59,977 nucleotides of DNA from an uncultured Ruminococcus sp. (lineage in GTDB: Bacteria; Bacillota; Clostridia; Oscillospirales; Ruminococcaceae). Made by a program: the position numbers and the translations under genes. The notes beneath the pieces were generated by a model that saw only the letters and a list, made by a program, of their open reading frames with translations, was not told the origin of the DNA and made no database searches. The DNA lies in the NCBI GenBank assembly GCA_934474025.1, contig CAKSMF010000008.1:1-59977 (forward strand). The letters run 5' to 3'. Positions 7,971-16,124 of the stretch are shown here, piece after piece (position 1 is the first letter of the stretch; each line of letters begins with the position of its first letter).

Positions 7971-8046
7971 TGGCAGGGGCAGAAGGACTCGAACCCTCGG
8001 CACGTGGTTTTGGAGACCACTGCTCTACCAACTGAGCTATACCCCT
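7971..8046 (-). tRNA. tRNA-Trp (anticodon CCA)
   Basis: Minus-strand cloverleaf: acceptor AGGGGTA/TGCCCCT, D arm GCTC...GAGC, anticodon loop CTCCAAA (CCA), T loop TTCGAGT, encoded 3' CCA at 7971-7973. Confidence 0.97.
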
Positions 8047-8272
8047 ACTTTATATTTGTTGCAACCCTTACAACGATTATTATTATATCATATCTTATTA
8101 GATTTGTCAAGCAAATTTGAAAAGTTTTTCGTTTTAACGTTATATTTATTGTATTATTCTTTATTTATCAACATAATCCAACTAAATATATGATTTATCA
8201 CCAAACAAATAATATGTTATGTTATATAATAGACATTAATAATAAAGTTTAAAATTTTTTCAAAAAAAGGTG

Positions 8273-8301
8273 TTGACTTTTGAGTAAATAGGGTATATAA
8301 T
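8273..8301 (+). promoter_or_regulatory. Sigma-A promoter of Nudix gene
   Basis: TTGACT (8273-8278) and TATAAT (8296-8301), 17 bases apart. The rest of 8047-8272 shows no gene. Confidence 0.75.
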
Positions 8302-8333
8302 TACTATGCTTAAAAAATTGGAGGAATGATTTT

Positions 8334-9092
8334 ATGCAACCAATTGAAATTTTTCTTAACAGACTTTCAGGAAAAAACGAAATTTTTTCAGAAATAAGTC
8401 AAAAGCTTAATACTGAAATAAACAATTCAGAAAAACTTATGGAATACTTATCGGGCAGTACTGCAAACTATGTATTGTATGTTTCAGATGAAAACGTTCA
8501 AAATTCCACTATTGATGAAGTAATGACAGATTTTGCAGATACTAATCATACTATTATTATTGATGAATTTCTTAATATTATTGACGATAATGACAGAATT
8601 ACTACTGCCAGCAAACCACGTTCACTTGTTCATCGTGACGGGGAACTGCACCCCACTGTGCATGTTTGGTTAATCAGACGCAGAGACATGGGAATATATG
8701 TACTTTTACAGAAACGCTCCCACAATAAAGATACATATCCGGATTTATGGGATGTTTCATCAGCCGGTCACGTCAGACAAGGGCAAGAATACGGCATAAC
8801 AGCTATTAATGAAACTCGTGAAGAACTCGGTCTTGACCTCAAGAGAGAAAAACTTGAATTTTTAGGATTCAGAAAAAACAGTCACATTGAAAAAAATATT
8901 AAAGATAATGAATTGACAGCTATTTTCATGTGTCGTGCAAACATTGATGACAGCATGATAAAACCCAGTCCGGAAGAAGTTTCTAAAACTGAATGGGCTG
9001 AAATTGATGAACTTATTTCCGTTATGGACGATAACTTGAAAAGTTGTATTTCAATTGAAGAACTCGCTATGATAAAAAAAGCTGTTTTTTAA
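8334..9092 (+). CDS. Nudix hydrolase, IPP isomerase-like
   Basis: A 252-residue protein with an extra N-terminal 95 residues of unknown fold, followed by a Nudix domain (about residues 98-245). The sequence RSLVHRDGELHPTVHVWLI and WDVSSAGHV matches the YfcD/IPP-isomerase-like Nudix branch. In the Nudix box (GHVRQGQ...NETREELGL) the catalytic EE pair and the glycine are kept, but the first conserved Glu is Gln and the Arg is Asn. It likely hydrolyses a nucleoside diphosphate-linked metabolite; the substrate is unknown. It is monocistronic with its own promoter and terminator. Confidence 0.85.
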   Translation: MQPIEIFLNRLSGKNEIFSEISQKLNTEINNSEKLMEYLSGSTANYVLYVSDENVQNSTIDEVMTDFADTNHTIIIDEFLNIIDDNDRITTASKPRSLVHRDGELHPTVHVWLIRRRDMGIYVLLQKRSHNKDTYPDLWDVSSAGHVRQGQEYGITAINETREELGLDLKREKLEFLGFRKNSHIEKNIKDNELTAIFMCRANIDDSMIKPSPEEVSKTEWAEIDELISVMDDNLKSCISIEELAMIKKAVF

Positions 9093-9094
9093 AC

Positions 9095-9129
9095 AAAAAG
9101 GACTGATATAATAAATCAGTCCTTTTTAT
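9095..9129. terminator. Bidirectional terminator after Nudix gene
   Basis: Arms 9096-9107 and 9115-9126 (AAAAGGACTGAT / ATCAGTCCTTTT), serving the converging genes on both sides. Confidence 0.85.
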
Positions 9130-9639
9130 TTAATAGTTTTCATTGTAATAGTCATAATTATAATCATAACTTTCATTGTCATCAGTTTCAGTATAAACCT
9201 GCTCGTCATAATTATAAATATCAGTTGTTTCTTCTGCTATAAAGTCCGAATAATCATCATTTTTTTCAGAAACATCAGACATTGCCGACATATGTCCGCC
9301 CGTAAAAAAGCCCTTGCCAGTGGTTATAGTTATAACAAAATCCGAATGAGTTGCAGAAGCAGTAGTAGTCTGTGTTGCAGTAGTTTGAGATGTGGCGGAA
9401 ACAGTTGTTTGAGTTCCAGAAGAAGTTTGCGTAACAGCCATACTATCCAAATTATTATTTTTGTAAATGCTTTCCCTGCCTATGCTTGATATAATTTTTT
9501 CAGAAGGCGTAATAGGAAATTTTACAAAGAAAAGCAATGCAAGAAATGTCATTACAATAAAACTTCCGCATGAAACCATAGTAATTATTGTTGATTTTTT
9601 TAATTTTAACCGACTTTTTCCCATAAAAGAAATTTTCAC
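9130..9639 (-). CDS. Small membrane-anchored hypothetical protein
   Basis: Up to 169 residues. A basic N-terminus (KSRLKLKK) precedes one membrane segment (about residues 19-42). The outside part has a Ser/Thr/Ala-rich low-complexity stretch and an acidic Asp/Tyr/Asn-rich tail (YDYNYDYYNENY). The first possible start is GTG at 9639; ATG at 9624 is an alternative, and the single GGAG site fits neither perfectly. It lies upstream of sigG but is separately transcribed. No family recognised. Confidence 0.55.
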   Translation of the reverse strand: MKISFMGKSRLKLKKSTIITMVSCGSFIVMTFLALLFFVKFPITPSEKIISSIGRESIYKNNNLDSMAVTQTSSGTQTTVSATSQTTATQTTTASATHSDFVITITTGKGFFTGGHMSAMSDVSEKNDDYSDFIAEETTDIYNYDEQVYTETDDNESYDYNYDYYNENY

Positions 9640-9724
9640 TCCAATTTACATATAATATTAATATTTTAGTACATCAGACGGAAAAAGTCAAGCATTTTGG
9701 GGCAAAAATATATTTAAGCACATA

Positions 9725-10498
9725 TTACACACTATTTTTTATACGATTTATAGCACTTTTTTCTAATCGTGAAACTTGTGCTTGAGATATTCCTATTTCT
9801 CCGGCTACTTCAACTTGTGTTTTGCCTTGCAGAAATCTAAGATACAATATATTTTTTTCACGTTCTCCAAGTTCTTTTATAGCATCTCTGATAAAAAGTT
9901 CATCAAGCCAGCCATCAACATCATTTTTATCACCAATCTGGTCAATAACATATAGATTTTCTTCAGAATCAGAATATACAGGTTCATATAAAGATATCGG
10001 GTCACTTATGCTTTCAAGTGCTATAACCACATCTGAACGTTTTTCCCCTATGTCGTTAGCTATTTCTTCCATGTAAGGCTCTCTCTGCAAAGCTATTGTA
10101 AGGCGTTCCTTTGACTGTATAGCCTTGTATGCAAGGTCACGCAAAGAACGGCTGACTTTTATCTGACTGTAGTCTCTTAAATGACGGCGAAGTTCACCGC
10201 TTATCATAGGAACACAATATGTTGAAAAACGTACTTCTTTTGAAAGGTCAAAATTATTAATAGCTTTAATAAGTCCCATAACTCCTATCTGAAATAAGTC
10301 GTCAATATCCTCTCCCCTACCGGTAAACTTTTGTATAACACTAAGAACAAGCCGAAGATTTCCTTTAATAAGTCTGTCACGAGCCTGTTTGCTGTTTGTA
10401 GCCTTTATTTCCCGAAGAAGTGCCATTTTTTCTTCTTCTTTCAGAACTGTCAGCTCTGATGTATTTATTCCTGAAATCAAAACTTTATTGTAAGCCAT
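9725..10498 (-). CDS. sigG: Sporulation sigma factor SigG
   Basis: A 257-residue sigma-70 family protein with AGGAGA before its ATG. It matches SigG of Bacillus through its length: the N-terminus NKVLISGINTSELTVLKEEE, region 2 (GNLRLVLSVIQKFTGRGEDIDDLFQIGVMGL..FSTYCVPMI), region 3 (YSQIKVSRSLRDLAYKA) and region 4 (FLQGKTQVEVAGEIGISQAQVSRLEK). SigG directs late forespore gene expression. In Bacillus it sits with spoIIGA-sigE; here it stands apart. A sigma-F/G-like promoter is visible upstream (10535-10563). Confidence 0.95.
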   Translation of the reverse strand: MAYNKVLISGINTSELTVLKEEEKMALLREIKATNSKQARDRLIKGNLRLVLSVIQKFTGRGEDIDDLFQIGVMGLIKAINNFDLSKEVRFSTYCVPMISGELRRHLRDYSQIKVSRSLRDLAYKAIQSKERLTIALQREPYMEEIANDIGEKRSDVVIALESISDPISLYEPVYSDSEENLYVIDQIGDKNDVDGWLDELFIRDAIKELGEREKNILYLRFLQGKTQVEVAGEIGISQAQVSRLEKSAINRIKNSV

Positions 10499-10534
10499 AA
10501 TAAATTATTCTCCTGAAAGGTTTTATTATGGTTT

Positions 10535-10563
10535 TATTATTGCCGGAAAATGTTTCAGTAATC
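10535..10563 (-). promoter_or_regulatory. Possible sigma-F/sigma-G promoter of sigG
   Basis: On the minus strand GGCAATAATA (10535-10544) fits the forespore -10 pattern and GATTA (10559-10563) lies 14 bases upstream as a weak -35. SigG genes are known to be read by sigma-F and by SigG itself. Confidence 0.4.
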
Positions 10564-10585
10564 ACTGGGAAATAATGTAATAAGC

Positions 10586-10622
10586 ATTAAAAAAACGGCT
10601 ATTTACAATGAAAAAGCCGTTT
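10586..10622 (-). terminator. Terminator after YesL-like gene
   Basis: Arms 10593-10600 and 10615-10622 (AAACGGCT / AGCCGTTT), with a T-run on the minus strand. Confidence 0.8.
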
Positions 10623-10628
10623 ATAAGT

Positions 10629-11546
10629 TTATGAAATTCTTTTACCTTTGCCTTTTTTACGTTTTTCTATAGGTTTTTCCTTTCCTCCCATATCTTCAAA
10701 AATCTTTTCCTCATCGGGAGAATCGTTAATAATTTCGGGATTAACCTCTCCTATGCTGGTGTAATACGGATTTATTACGAATTTCTGTATTACCGGATAG
10801 CTATTGAAACACGCTATAAAACTCAGAAAAGCCATTGGTATAAATGGTATCAGCAAGAGAAAAAGCGGTCGCATATAAATATATAACAAAAGCATTCCAA
10901 ATGCTGTTATACCTGTTATAAGAAAAGTAATAACATTCTGTTTAAGGGCAACGAATGACAATGCAAATGAATTCTTTACAAGATTGACAAATGAAAGATT
11001 AGTTGCAATCATCATCGGAAAAATATAATAATTCATCATTGCAACGACTATTGCAAGGCTGAATGTTATTACCATAGGAATATACATAAGTTTTGTTCCT
11101 GCCTGCTCAACAAGTATGGGATATACTACAAATGACGCATACACCGAAGCTATTATAAGACAGTCCACAATTCCGACAATACAGGCTTTTTTGAAATTAG
11201 TCTTAAAACCTTTGAAAAAATCATTGACTATAAATGAATGCTTTTCAAGTACATAATTACGCATAATTTTTGTCATTCCGGCGGTTGCAGGTCCTATACA
11301 TATGATAAATCCTAAAAGACATATTCCCGCACATACAAGCGACAAAACAGTGTTTTTAATAAAGGCAACTGATGCAAGCATAAGAAAAATCGGTATAAAA
11401 AAAACAAAGTACAACATATTTACTTCAATGAGTTTCCAGAATTTCCGGAAAAAAATTTCAAAAAACAGTTTTATTCCTTTTTTCTTTGGAGCGTTCTTGG
11501 ATATGCCTGAACCTCTGCTTTCAAAATCATTTGAAAATACTGACAA
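10629..11546 (-). CDS. YesL-like (DUF624) membrane protein
   Basis: A 305-residue protein with about six membrane segments and a basic C-terminal tail (KEKPIEKRKKGKGKR). The start is TTG at 11546 with GGAGG ten bases upstream. The central part (FFRKFWKLIEVNMLYFVFFIPI, GPATAGMTKIMRNYVLEKHSFIVNDFFKGFKTNFKKA) follows the DUF624/YesL pattern. In Firmicutes this family often sits by carbohydrate transport genes, but here its neighbours are SpoIIM and SigG, so a sporulation-related role is conceivable. Biochemical function is unknown. Confidence 0.75.
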   Translation of the reverse strand: MSVFSNDFESRGSGISKNAPKKKGIKLFFEIFFRKFWKLIEVNMLYFVFFIPIFLMLASVAFIKNTVLSLVCAGICLLGFIICIGPATAGMTKIMRNYVLEKHSFIVNDFFKGFKTNFKKACIVGIVDCLIIASVYASFVVYPILVEQAGTKLMYIPMVITFSLAIVVAMMNYYIFPMMIATNLSFVNLVKNSFALSFVALKQNVITFLITGITAFGMLLLYIYMRPLFLLLIPFIPMAFLSFIACFNSYPVIQKFVINPYYTSIGEVNPEIINDSPDEEKIFEDMGGKEKPIEKRKKGKGKRIS

Positions 11547-11580
11547 TTTTAAAAATCCTCCGTTTTAATTTGTTCAGATA

Positions 11581-12156
11581 TTATCGCAGTCCAGAAAAAA
11601 TATAATTCATAACAGTTGCGAAAACTGCAATAACAAATGAAAATATTACAAGTACAAAAAATTCCAGACAATACATTCGGAAAGATTTTTCAGTATGAGA
11701 ATTGTCTGAAATCATAAACATAAATATAGATTTGGAAAAACGCATAATTTCACGGACAGCAAGAAGTGATATAATAATTATCGCTATACATTCAGGGAGA
11801 ATAAGTACAAACACTGTCGATATGCCATGAATACCCTTTGAAAGATAAACAGAAGATACAGCCGTACCTATTCCAAATCCTCTGTAAATCAGCATTAACA
11901 AGCCTGCTGGTTGTCCAAACGCCGAAAGTCCAATAAAAAACGAAACAACAGTAAATATTCCCAGTGAAAGAAAAGTATTCCTGAAAACTTCATATATAGT
12001 ACCGCCTGAACATTCCGGCAAAAAATACTGATGTAAAAAAGGATTTTTCACAGGTTCAACAGTTGCATAAACTGCTCCTATAAGTATTCCTAATGTGATT
12101 GCTCCGCATAACAGCAGAAAACCTTTATTCTGCCCCGAATGAATTTTATTTTTCAT
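11581..12156 (-). CDS. spoIIM: Stage II sporulation protein M
   Basis: A 191-residue membrane protein with five or so membrane segments. The pattern GAITLGILIGAVYA, then FVVSFFIGLSAFGQP and YRGFGIGTAVSSVYLSKGIHG, matches SpoIIM. SpoIIM recruits SpoIIP and SpoIID, which dissolve septal peptidoglycan so that the mother cell membrane can engulf the forespore. A SpoIIP gene lies at 23709. Start ATG follows AAAGG. Length is as expected for the family. Confidence 0.85.
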   Translation of the reverse strand: MKNKIHSGQNKGFLLLCGAITLGILIGAVYATVEPVKNPFLHQYFLPECSGGTIYEVFRNTFLSLGIFTVVSFFIGLSAFGQPAGLLMLIYRGFGIGTAVSSVYLSKGIHGISTVFVLILPECIAIIIISLLAVREIMRFSKSIFMFMISDNSHTEKSFRMYCLEFFVLVIFSFVIAVFATVMNYIFSGLR

Positions 12157-12218
12157 GATATTTGCCTTTCTGTTATGTATTATATAACAGAATATGCAGT
12201 CTGTCCGAAAATTATAAC

Positions 12219-13016
12219 TTATTTAGAGAGTTCATAAGCTCTTTTTGTACAGCTATCGCAACAGTTATCAACTATACCTGTAAGGTTGCCTTCATAAAGA
12301 CGGTCAAGACCTGCAAGAGTAGTTCCTCCCGGAGAAGATACCATTTTGATAAGTTCATCAATACTATAACCGGAATCAGTAATCATTTTTGCTGAACCTA
12401 TAAGGCTTTGTGTAAAGAGTTTTGTTGCAGAATCCTTGTCAATGCCATTTTTTTCAGCATAATCAATGAACCCTTTTGCAAAAAGATATATAAATGCCGG
12501 ACTACTGCCGTTAATAGCAATTACTTCTTTCATTTTGTCCTTTGATATAACAGCAACTTTACCGCACAAACTGAAAATATTAAGAACTGTTTCAAATTCC
12601 TCATCATTAACAGTATCATTATGTGAAAGTGCAGATGCTCCCTCACCGATAAGCAATGGAGTATTCGGCATAACTAAAATAACTTTAGCGTCCATACGTG
12701 TTTTACCTGCTATAAACTCGTCACTGATTCCGGCAGCTATTGAGATAATAACTGTATCAACAGTTACAGCAGAAGATATAGTTTCAAGTACACCTTCAAT
12801 AATCTGTGGCTTAACAGCAAGAAATACATATTTGCAGGTTGAAACAAGTTCTGTTTCGCTTGAACATGATTTAACACCGTATTCGCTGAGTGCTGTCACT
12901 TTTGAATTATCAGGGTCAAAAGCAAAAATTTCCGCATCAACAGAAGATTTTGAAATACCTTTCATAATTGCAGAACCCATATTGCCTGCTCCTATGAAAC
13001 CTATTTTGATACTCAT
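12219..13016 (-). CDS. proC: Pyrroline-5-carboxylate reductase
   Basis: A 265-residue enzyme that makes L-proline from 1-pyrroline-5-carboxylate with NAD(P)H. The Rossmann start GFIGAGNMGSAIMKG is at residues 6-20; FLAVKPQ is near residue 70 and the C-terminal signature S.PGGTTLAGL is at about residues 228-238. Length fits the family. It follows AAGGAG and stands as a single gene near SpoIIM, with about 60 bases to the divergent... same-strand SpoIIM gene downstream. Confidence 0.95.
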   Translation of the reverse strand: MSIKIGFIGAGNMGSAIMKGISKSSVDAEIFAFDPDNSKVTALSEYGVKSCSSETELVSTCKYVFLAVKPQIIEGVLETISSAVTVDTVIISIAAGISDEFIAGKTRMDAKVILVMPNTPLLIGEGASALSHNDTVNDEEFETVLNIFSLCGKVAVISKDKMKEVIAINGSSPAFIYLFAKGFIDYAEKNGIDKDSATKLFTQSLIGSAKMITDSGYSIDELIKMVSSPGGTTLAGLDRLYEGNLTGIVDNCCDSCTKRAYELSK

Positions 13017-13191
13017 AATAGAAAACTCCTTTATAACATAAGTTCCCGAAAAAAATCAGGATTTATATTATTATACTACATAATGCACAAAATTGCAAGC
13101 ATATTTTTGTAAAAAAACTTGAAAATATATTCCGGATATGATATAATAAATACTATTAAGAAACTATGATTTTCTGAATCTGAAATTATGC

Positions 13192-13219
13192 TTGACTATT
13201 CTGAAATTCATGATATAAT
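13192..13219 (+). promoter_or_regulatory. Sigma-A promoter of glnN
   Basis: TTGACT (13192-13197) and TATAAT (13214-13219), 16 bases apart. The rest of 13017-13191 shows no gene. Confidence 0.65.
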
Positions 13220-13261
13220 AATATAATAAAACTAAAGTTATTACTATAGGAGGATTTTTTT

Positions 13262-15355
13262 ATGAATAAAAGTGTTCCCGAAATTTTTGCTGAAAACGTT
13301 TTCAGTGACGAGGTAATGAAATCCCGTTTACCTAAAAACGTTTACAAAACTCTTATGAATACTATTCAGAATGGCAGACAGCTTGATATGACAACTGCTG
13401 ATTTTGTCGCAAATGCTATGAAAGAATGGGCTGTAGAAAAAGGGGCTACACATTATACACACTGGTTTCAGCCTTTGACCGGCTCAACCGCTGAAAAACA
13501 TGATTCCTTTATAACTCCCGCCTCAAAAGGTACAGCTATTATGGAATTTTCCGGAAAGGCTCTTGTTAAAGGTGAACCTGATGCATCATCATTTCCGTCA
13601 GGCGGTTTAAGACAAACAAGCAGTGCAAGAGGTTATACAGCGTGGGACCCTACTTCATACTGTTTTGTAAAAGAAGGCAGTCTTTACATACCTACAGTAT
13701 TTCTTTCATATACCGGAGAAACTCTTGATAAAAAAACTCCTCTTCTTCGTTCTATGGACGCTCTCAGCAGTTCAGCAGTAAAATTTCTTAAGCTCTTCGG
13801 AAATGAAAATGTAACAAGAGTTACTTCAACAGTTGGAGCAGAACAGGAATACTTCCTGATTGACAAGGATATGTATGATAAACGTAAGGACCTTATACTT
13901 ACCGGCAGAACGCTTTTCGGTGCTAAACCTCCTAAGGGTCAAGAACTCGATGACCAGTATTTTGCTAACCTCCGTCCAAGAATAGCATCATATATGGCAG
14001 ACCTTGACGAAGAATTATGGAAACTCGGAATTTATTCAAAAACAAAACATAATGAAGTTGCACCTGCACAGCACGAAATGGCTCCTATTTTCACTACTTC
14101 AAATCTCGGAGTAGACCAGAATGAACTTACTATGGAAGTTATGGAAAAAGTTGCTCTTAGACATAATCTTGTATGCCTGCTTCATGAAAAGCCATTTGAA
14201 GGCGTTAACGGTTCAGGAAAACACAACAACTGGTCAATGTCTACTGATGACGGACAGAATCTTCTTGACCCTGGTGACACTCCTATTGAAAATCTGCAAT
14301 TCCTTACTATTCTTTGTGCATTGATTAAAGGTATTGACGAATATGCAGACCTTATGAGAATTTCTGCATCTTCTGCCGGAAATGACCACCGTCTTGGTGC
14401 TGATGAAGCTCCTCCGGCTATTGTTTCCATGTTCCTTGGCGAAGAACTTGATGCTGTTTTAAAGGCTATTGAAGAAGACTCCGTATATAAAACTCAGACT
14501 CAGGATTTTGAAATAGGTGTAAATGCTCTTCCGTCATTCCCTAAGGATTCTACAGACAGAAACAGAACTTCTCCATTTGCATTCACGGGAAACAGATTTG
14601 AATTCAGAATGGTTGGTTCTTCCGATAATATAGCCTGCCCAAATGCTCTTCTCAATACTATAGTTGCCGAAGAATTAAGCGAATTTACAGATATCCTCCA
14701 GCCATTCAAAGGCACAGAACAGTTTGAAACAGAAGTTAAAAAACTTATGAAAAACGTCCTCAAAAACCACAGAAGAATTATCTTCAATGGTGACGGATAT
14801 TCTATTGAATGGATTAAAGAAGCTGAAAAACGTGGTCTTCCTAATTACCCGTCAACAGTAGATGCTATGCCACATTACACAGATGAAAAAAATATGCGTA
14901 TCTTTAAGAAATTCGGCATATACAATGAAAATGAATTAAAAGCACGTACAGAAGTTCTTCTCGAAAAGTATTCAAAGACTATTCGTATTGAGGCAAGAAC
15001 TATGATTCAGATGGCAAGAAAACAGCTTTTACCTGCTACTTTAGAATATATTCACAAGCTTTGTGATGCTATATCTATTAAAGAACACATTGACATTCAT
15101 TCCACAGTTGAAAGAAAAACAGCAGAAAAACTTAATGACCTTGCAGAAGCTTTCTACATTTCTATTGAAAAACTTGAAATTCTTGTAAATAAAGCTTGTG
15201 AAATAAAAGATGTTCCTTTACAGGCACGATATTTCCATGATAGTGTGCTTTCAGAAATGGAACGCATGCGTACAACTTCTGACACTATAGAAAGAATTAT
15301 CCCAACTGACCAGTGGCCTATTCCAGACTATTCTGAAATGATTTACAATGTATAA
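13262..15355 (+). CDS. glnN: Glutamine synthetase type III
   Basis: A 697-residue protein, the length typical of GSIII rather than the 440-residue GSI. It makes glutamine from glutamate, ammonia and ATP. Family signatures visible are FTGSTAEKHDSF-like LTGSTAEKHDSFI (about residues 74-86), SFPSGGLRQT, GAEQEYFLID and the active-site segment KPFEGVNGSGKHNNWS near residue 310. The start has AGGAGG. GSIII is common in anaerobic gut bacteria. It has its own promoter and a terminator at 15366, so it forms a single-gene unit. Confidence 0.95.
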   Translation: MNKSVPEIFAENVFSDEVMKSRLPKNVYKTLMNTIQNGRQLDMTTADFVANAMKEWAVEKGATHYTHWFQPLTGSTAEKHDSFITPASKGTAIMEFSGKALVKGEPDASSFPSGGLRQTSSARGYTAWDPTSYCFVKEGSLYIPTVFLSYTGETLDKKTPLLRSMDALSSSAVKFLKLFGNENVTRVTSTVGAEQEYFLIDKDMYDKRKDLILTGRTLFGAKPPKGQELDDQYFANLRPRIASYMADLDEELWKLGIYSKTKHNEVAPAQHEMAPIFTTSNLGVDQNELTMEVMEKVALRHNLVCLLHEKPFEGVNGSGKHNNWSMSTDDGQNLLDPGDTPIENLQFLTILCALIKGIDEYADLMRISASSAGNDHRLGADEAPPAIVSMFLGEELDAVLKAIEEDSVYKTQTQDFEIGVNALPSFPKDSTDRNRTSPFAFTGNRFEFRMVGSSDNIACPNALLNTIVAEELSEFTDILQPFKGTEQFETEVKKLMKNVLKNHRRIIFNGDGYSIEWIKEAEKRGLPNYPSTVDAMPHYTDEKNMRIFKKFGIYNENELKARTEVLLEKYSKTIRIEARTMIQMARKQLLPATLEYIHKLCDAISIKEHIDIHSTVERKTAEKLNDLAEAFYISIEKLEILVNKACEIKDVPLQARYFHDSVLSEMERMRTTSDTIERIIPTDQWPIPDYSEMIYNV

Positions 15356-15365
15356 AGTATTTATG

Positions 15366-15399
15366 TTTTCCGGTGCTTGAATGTACCGGAAAATTTTTT
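15366..15399 (+). terminator. Terminator of glnN
   Basis: Arms 15366-15374 and 15385-15393 (TTTTCCGGT / ACCGGAAAA) and a T-run. Confidence 0.85.
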
Positions 15400-15432
15400 A
15401 TCACAAAAATTTGAAAATAATTACGTCAGGAC

Positions 15433-15461
15433 TTGAATATTTTTATAAAGTGTGGTATAAT
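15433..15461 (+). promoter_or_regulatory. Sigma-A promoter of HD-domain gene
   Basis: TTGAAT (15433-15438) and TATAAT (15456-15461), 17 bases apart. Confidence 0.7.
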
Positions 15462-15496
15462 TATAATGTAATTTATTGAAAAAAGGAGTGCATATA

Positions 15497-16093
15497 TTGA
15501 CAGCTAAAGAAGAATTTATCTCAATCTATAATGAGAATATCAAGAGAAAAGGTGCTGACAAACTTCTTGAATATCTTGAAAAAAGTGATTTCTTTACCGC
15601 TCCGAGCAGTACACGTTATCACGGAAGTTATGAAGGCGGTCTTGTTGAACATAGTGTTAACGTTTATCACTGCCTTAAAGATTACCTTTCACGACCAAGA
15701 GTTAAAGAAGTATATGGCATGAATTATTCTGAAGAAACTATTGCTATAGTTTCACTTCTTCACGACCTCTGCAAAATCAATTTCTATACTGTTGAATACC
15801 GCAACAGAAAAAATGAAGAAACTGGCAAATGGGAAAAATACCCATATTATGCTATAAATGACACTTTGCCATATGGTCATGGCGAAAAGTCCGTTTACAT
15901 AATATCGGGATTTTTATATGGTGAAGGTCGCCTGACCCGTGAAGAAGCTTTTGCAATAAGATATCATATGGGATTTTCCGGCGTTGAAGATAAAAATACT
16001 ATCGGAAAAGCTCTTGAAATGTATCCTCTTGCCTGTGCTTTGAATGTTGCTGACATGGAAGCATCATATTTTATTGAAGGAAGCATAAAATAA
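15497..16093 (+). CDS. HD-domain phosphohydrolase
   Basis: About 198 residues. I place the start at TTG 15497 because AAAGGAG at 15482-15488 lies eight bases before it; an earlier TTG at 15476 would precede this site. The fold pattern RYHGSYEGGLVEHSVNVYHCL, then SLLHDLCKINFY (the HD pair) and a later GHGEKSV, is that of metal-dependent HD hydrolases. Such proteins act on nucleotides or phosphoesters; the substrate is unknown. It precedes the GH13 gene with 31 bases between and may share its transcript. Confidence 0.85.
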   Translation: MTAKEEFISIYNENIKRKGADKLLEYLEKSDFFTAPSSTRYHGSYEGGLVEHSVNVYHCLKDYLSRPRVKEVYGMNYSEETIAIVSLLHDLCKINFYTVEYRNRKNEETGKWEKYPYYAINDTLPYGHGEKSVYIISGFLYGEGRLTREEAFAIRYHMGFSGVEDKNTIGKALEMYPLACALNVADMEASYFIEGSIK

Positions 16094-16124
16094 AAAACAT
16101 TATTGAAAAAAGGAGTTATTTTTT

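Noticed and set aside
7920..8193. Frames across tRNA-Trp
   Set aside because: They cover the tRNA on the other strand and have no coding character.
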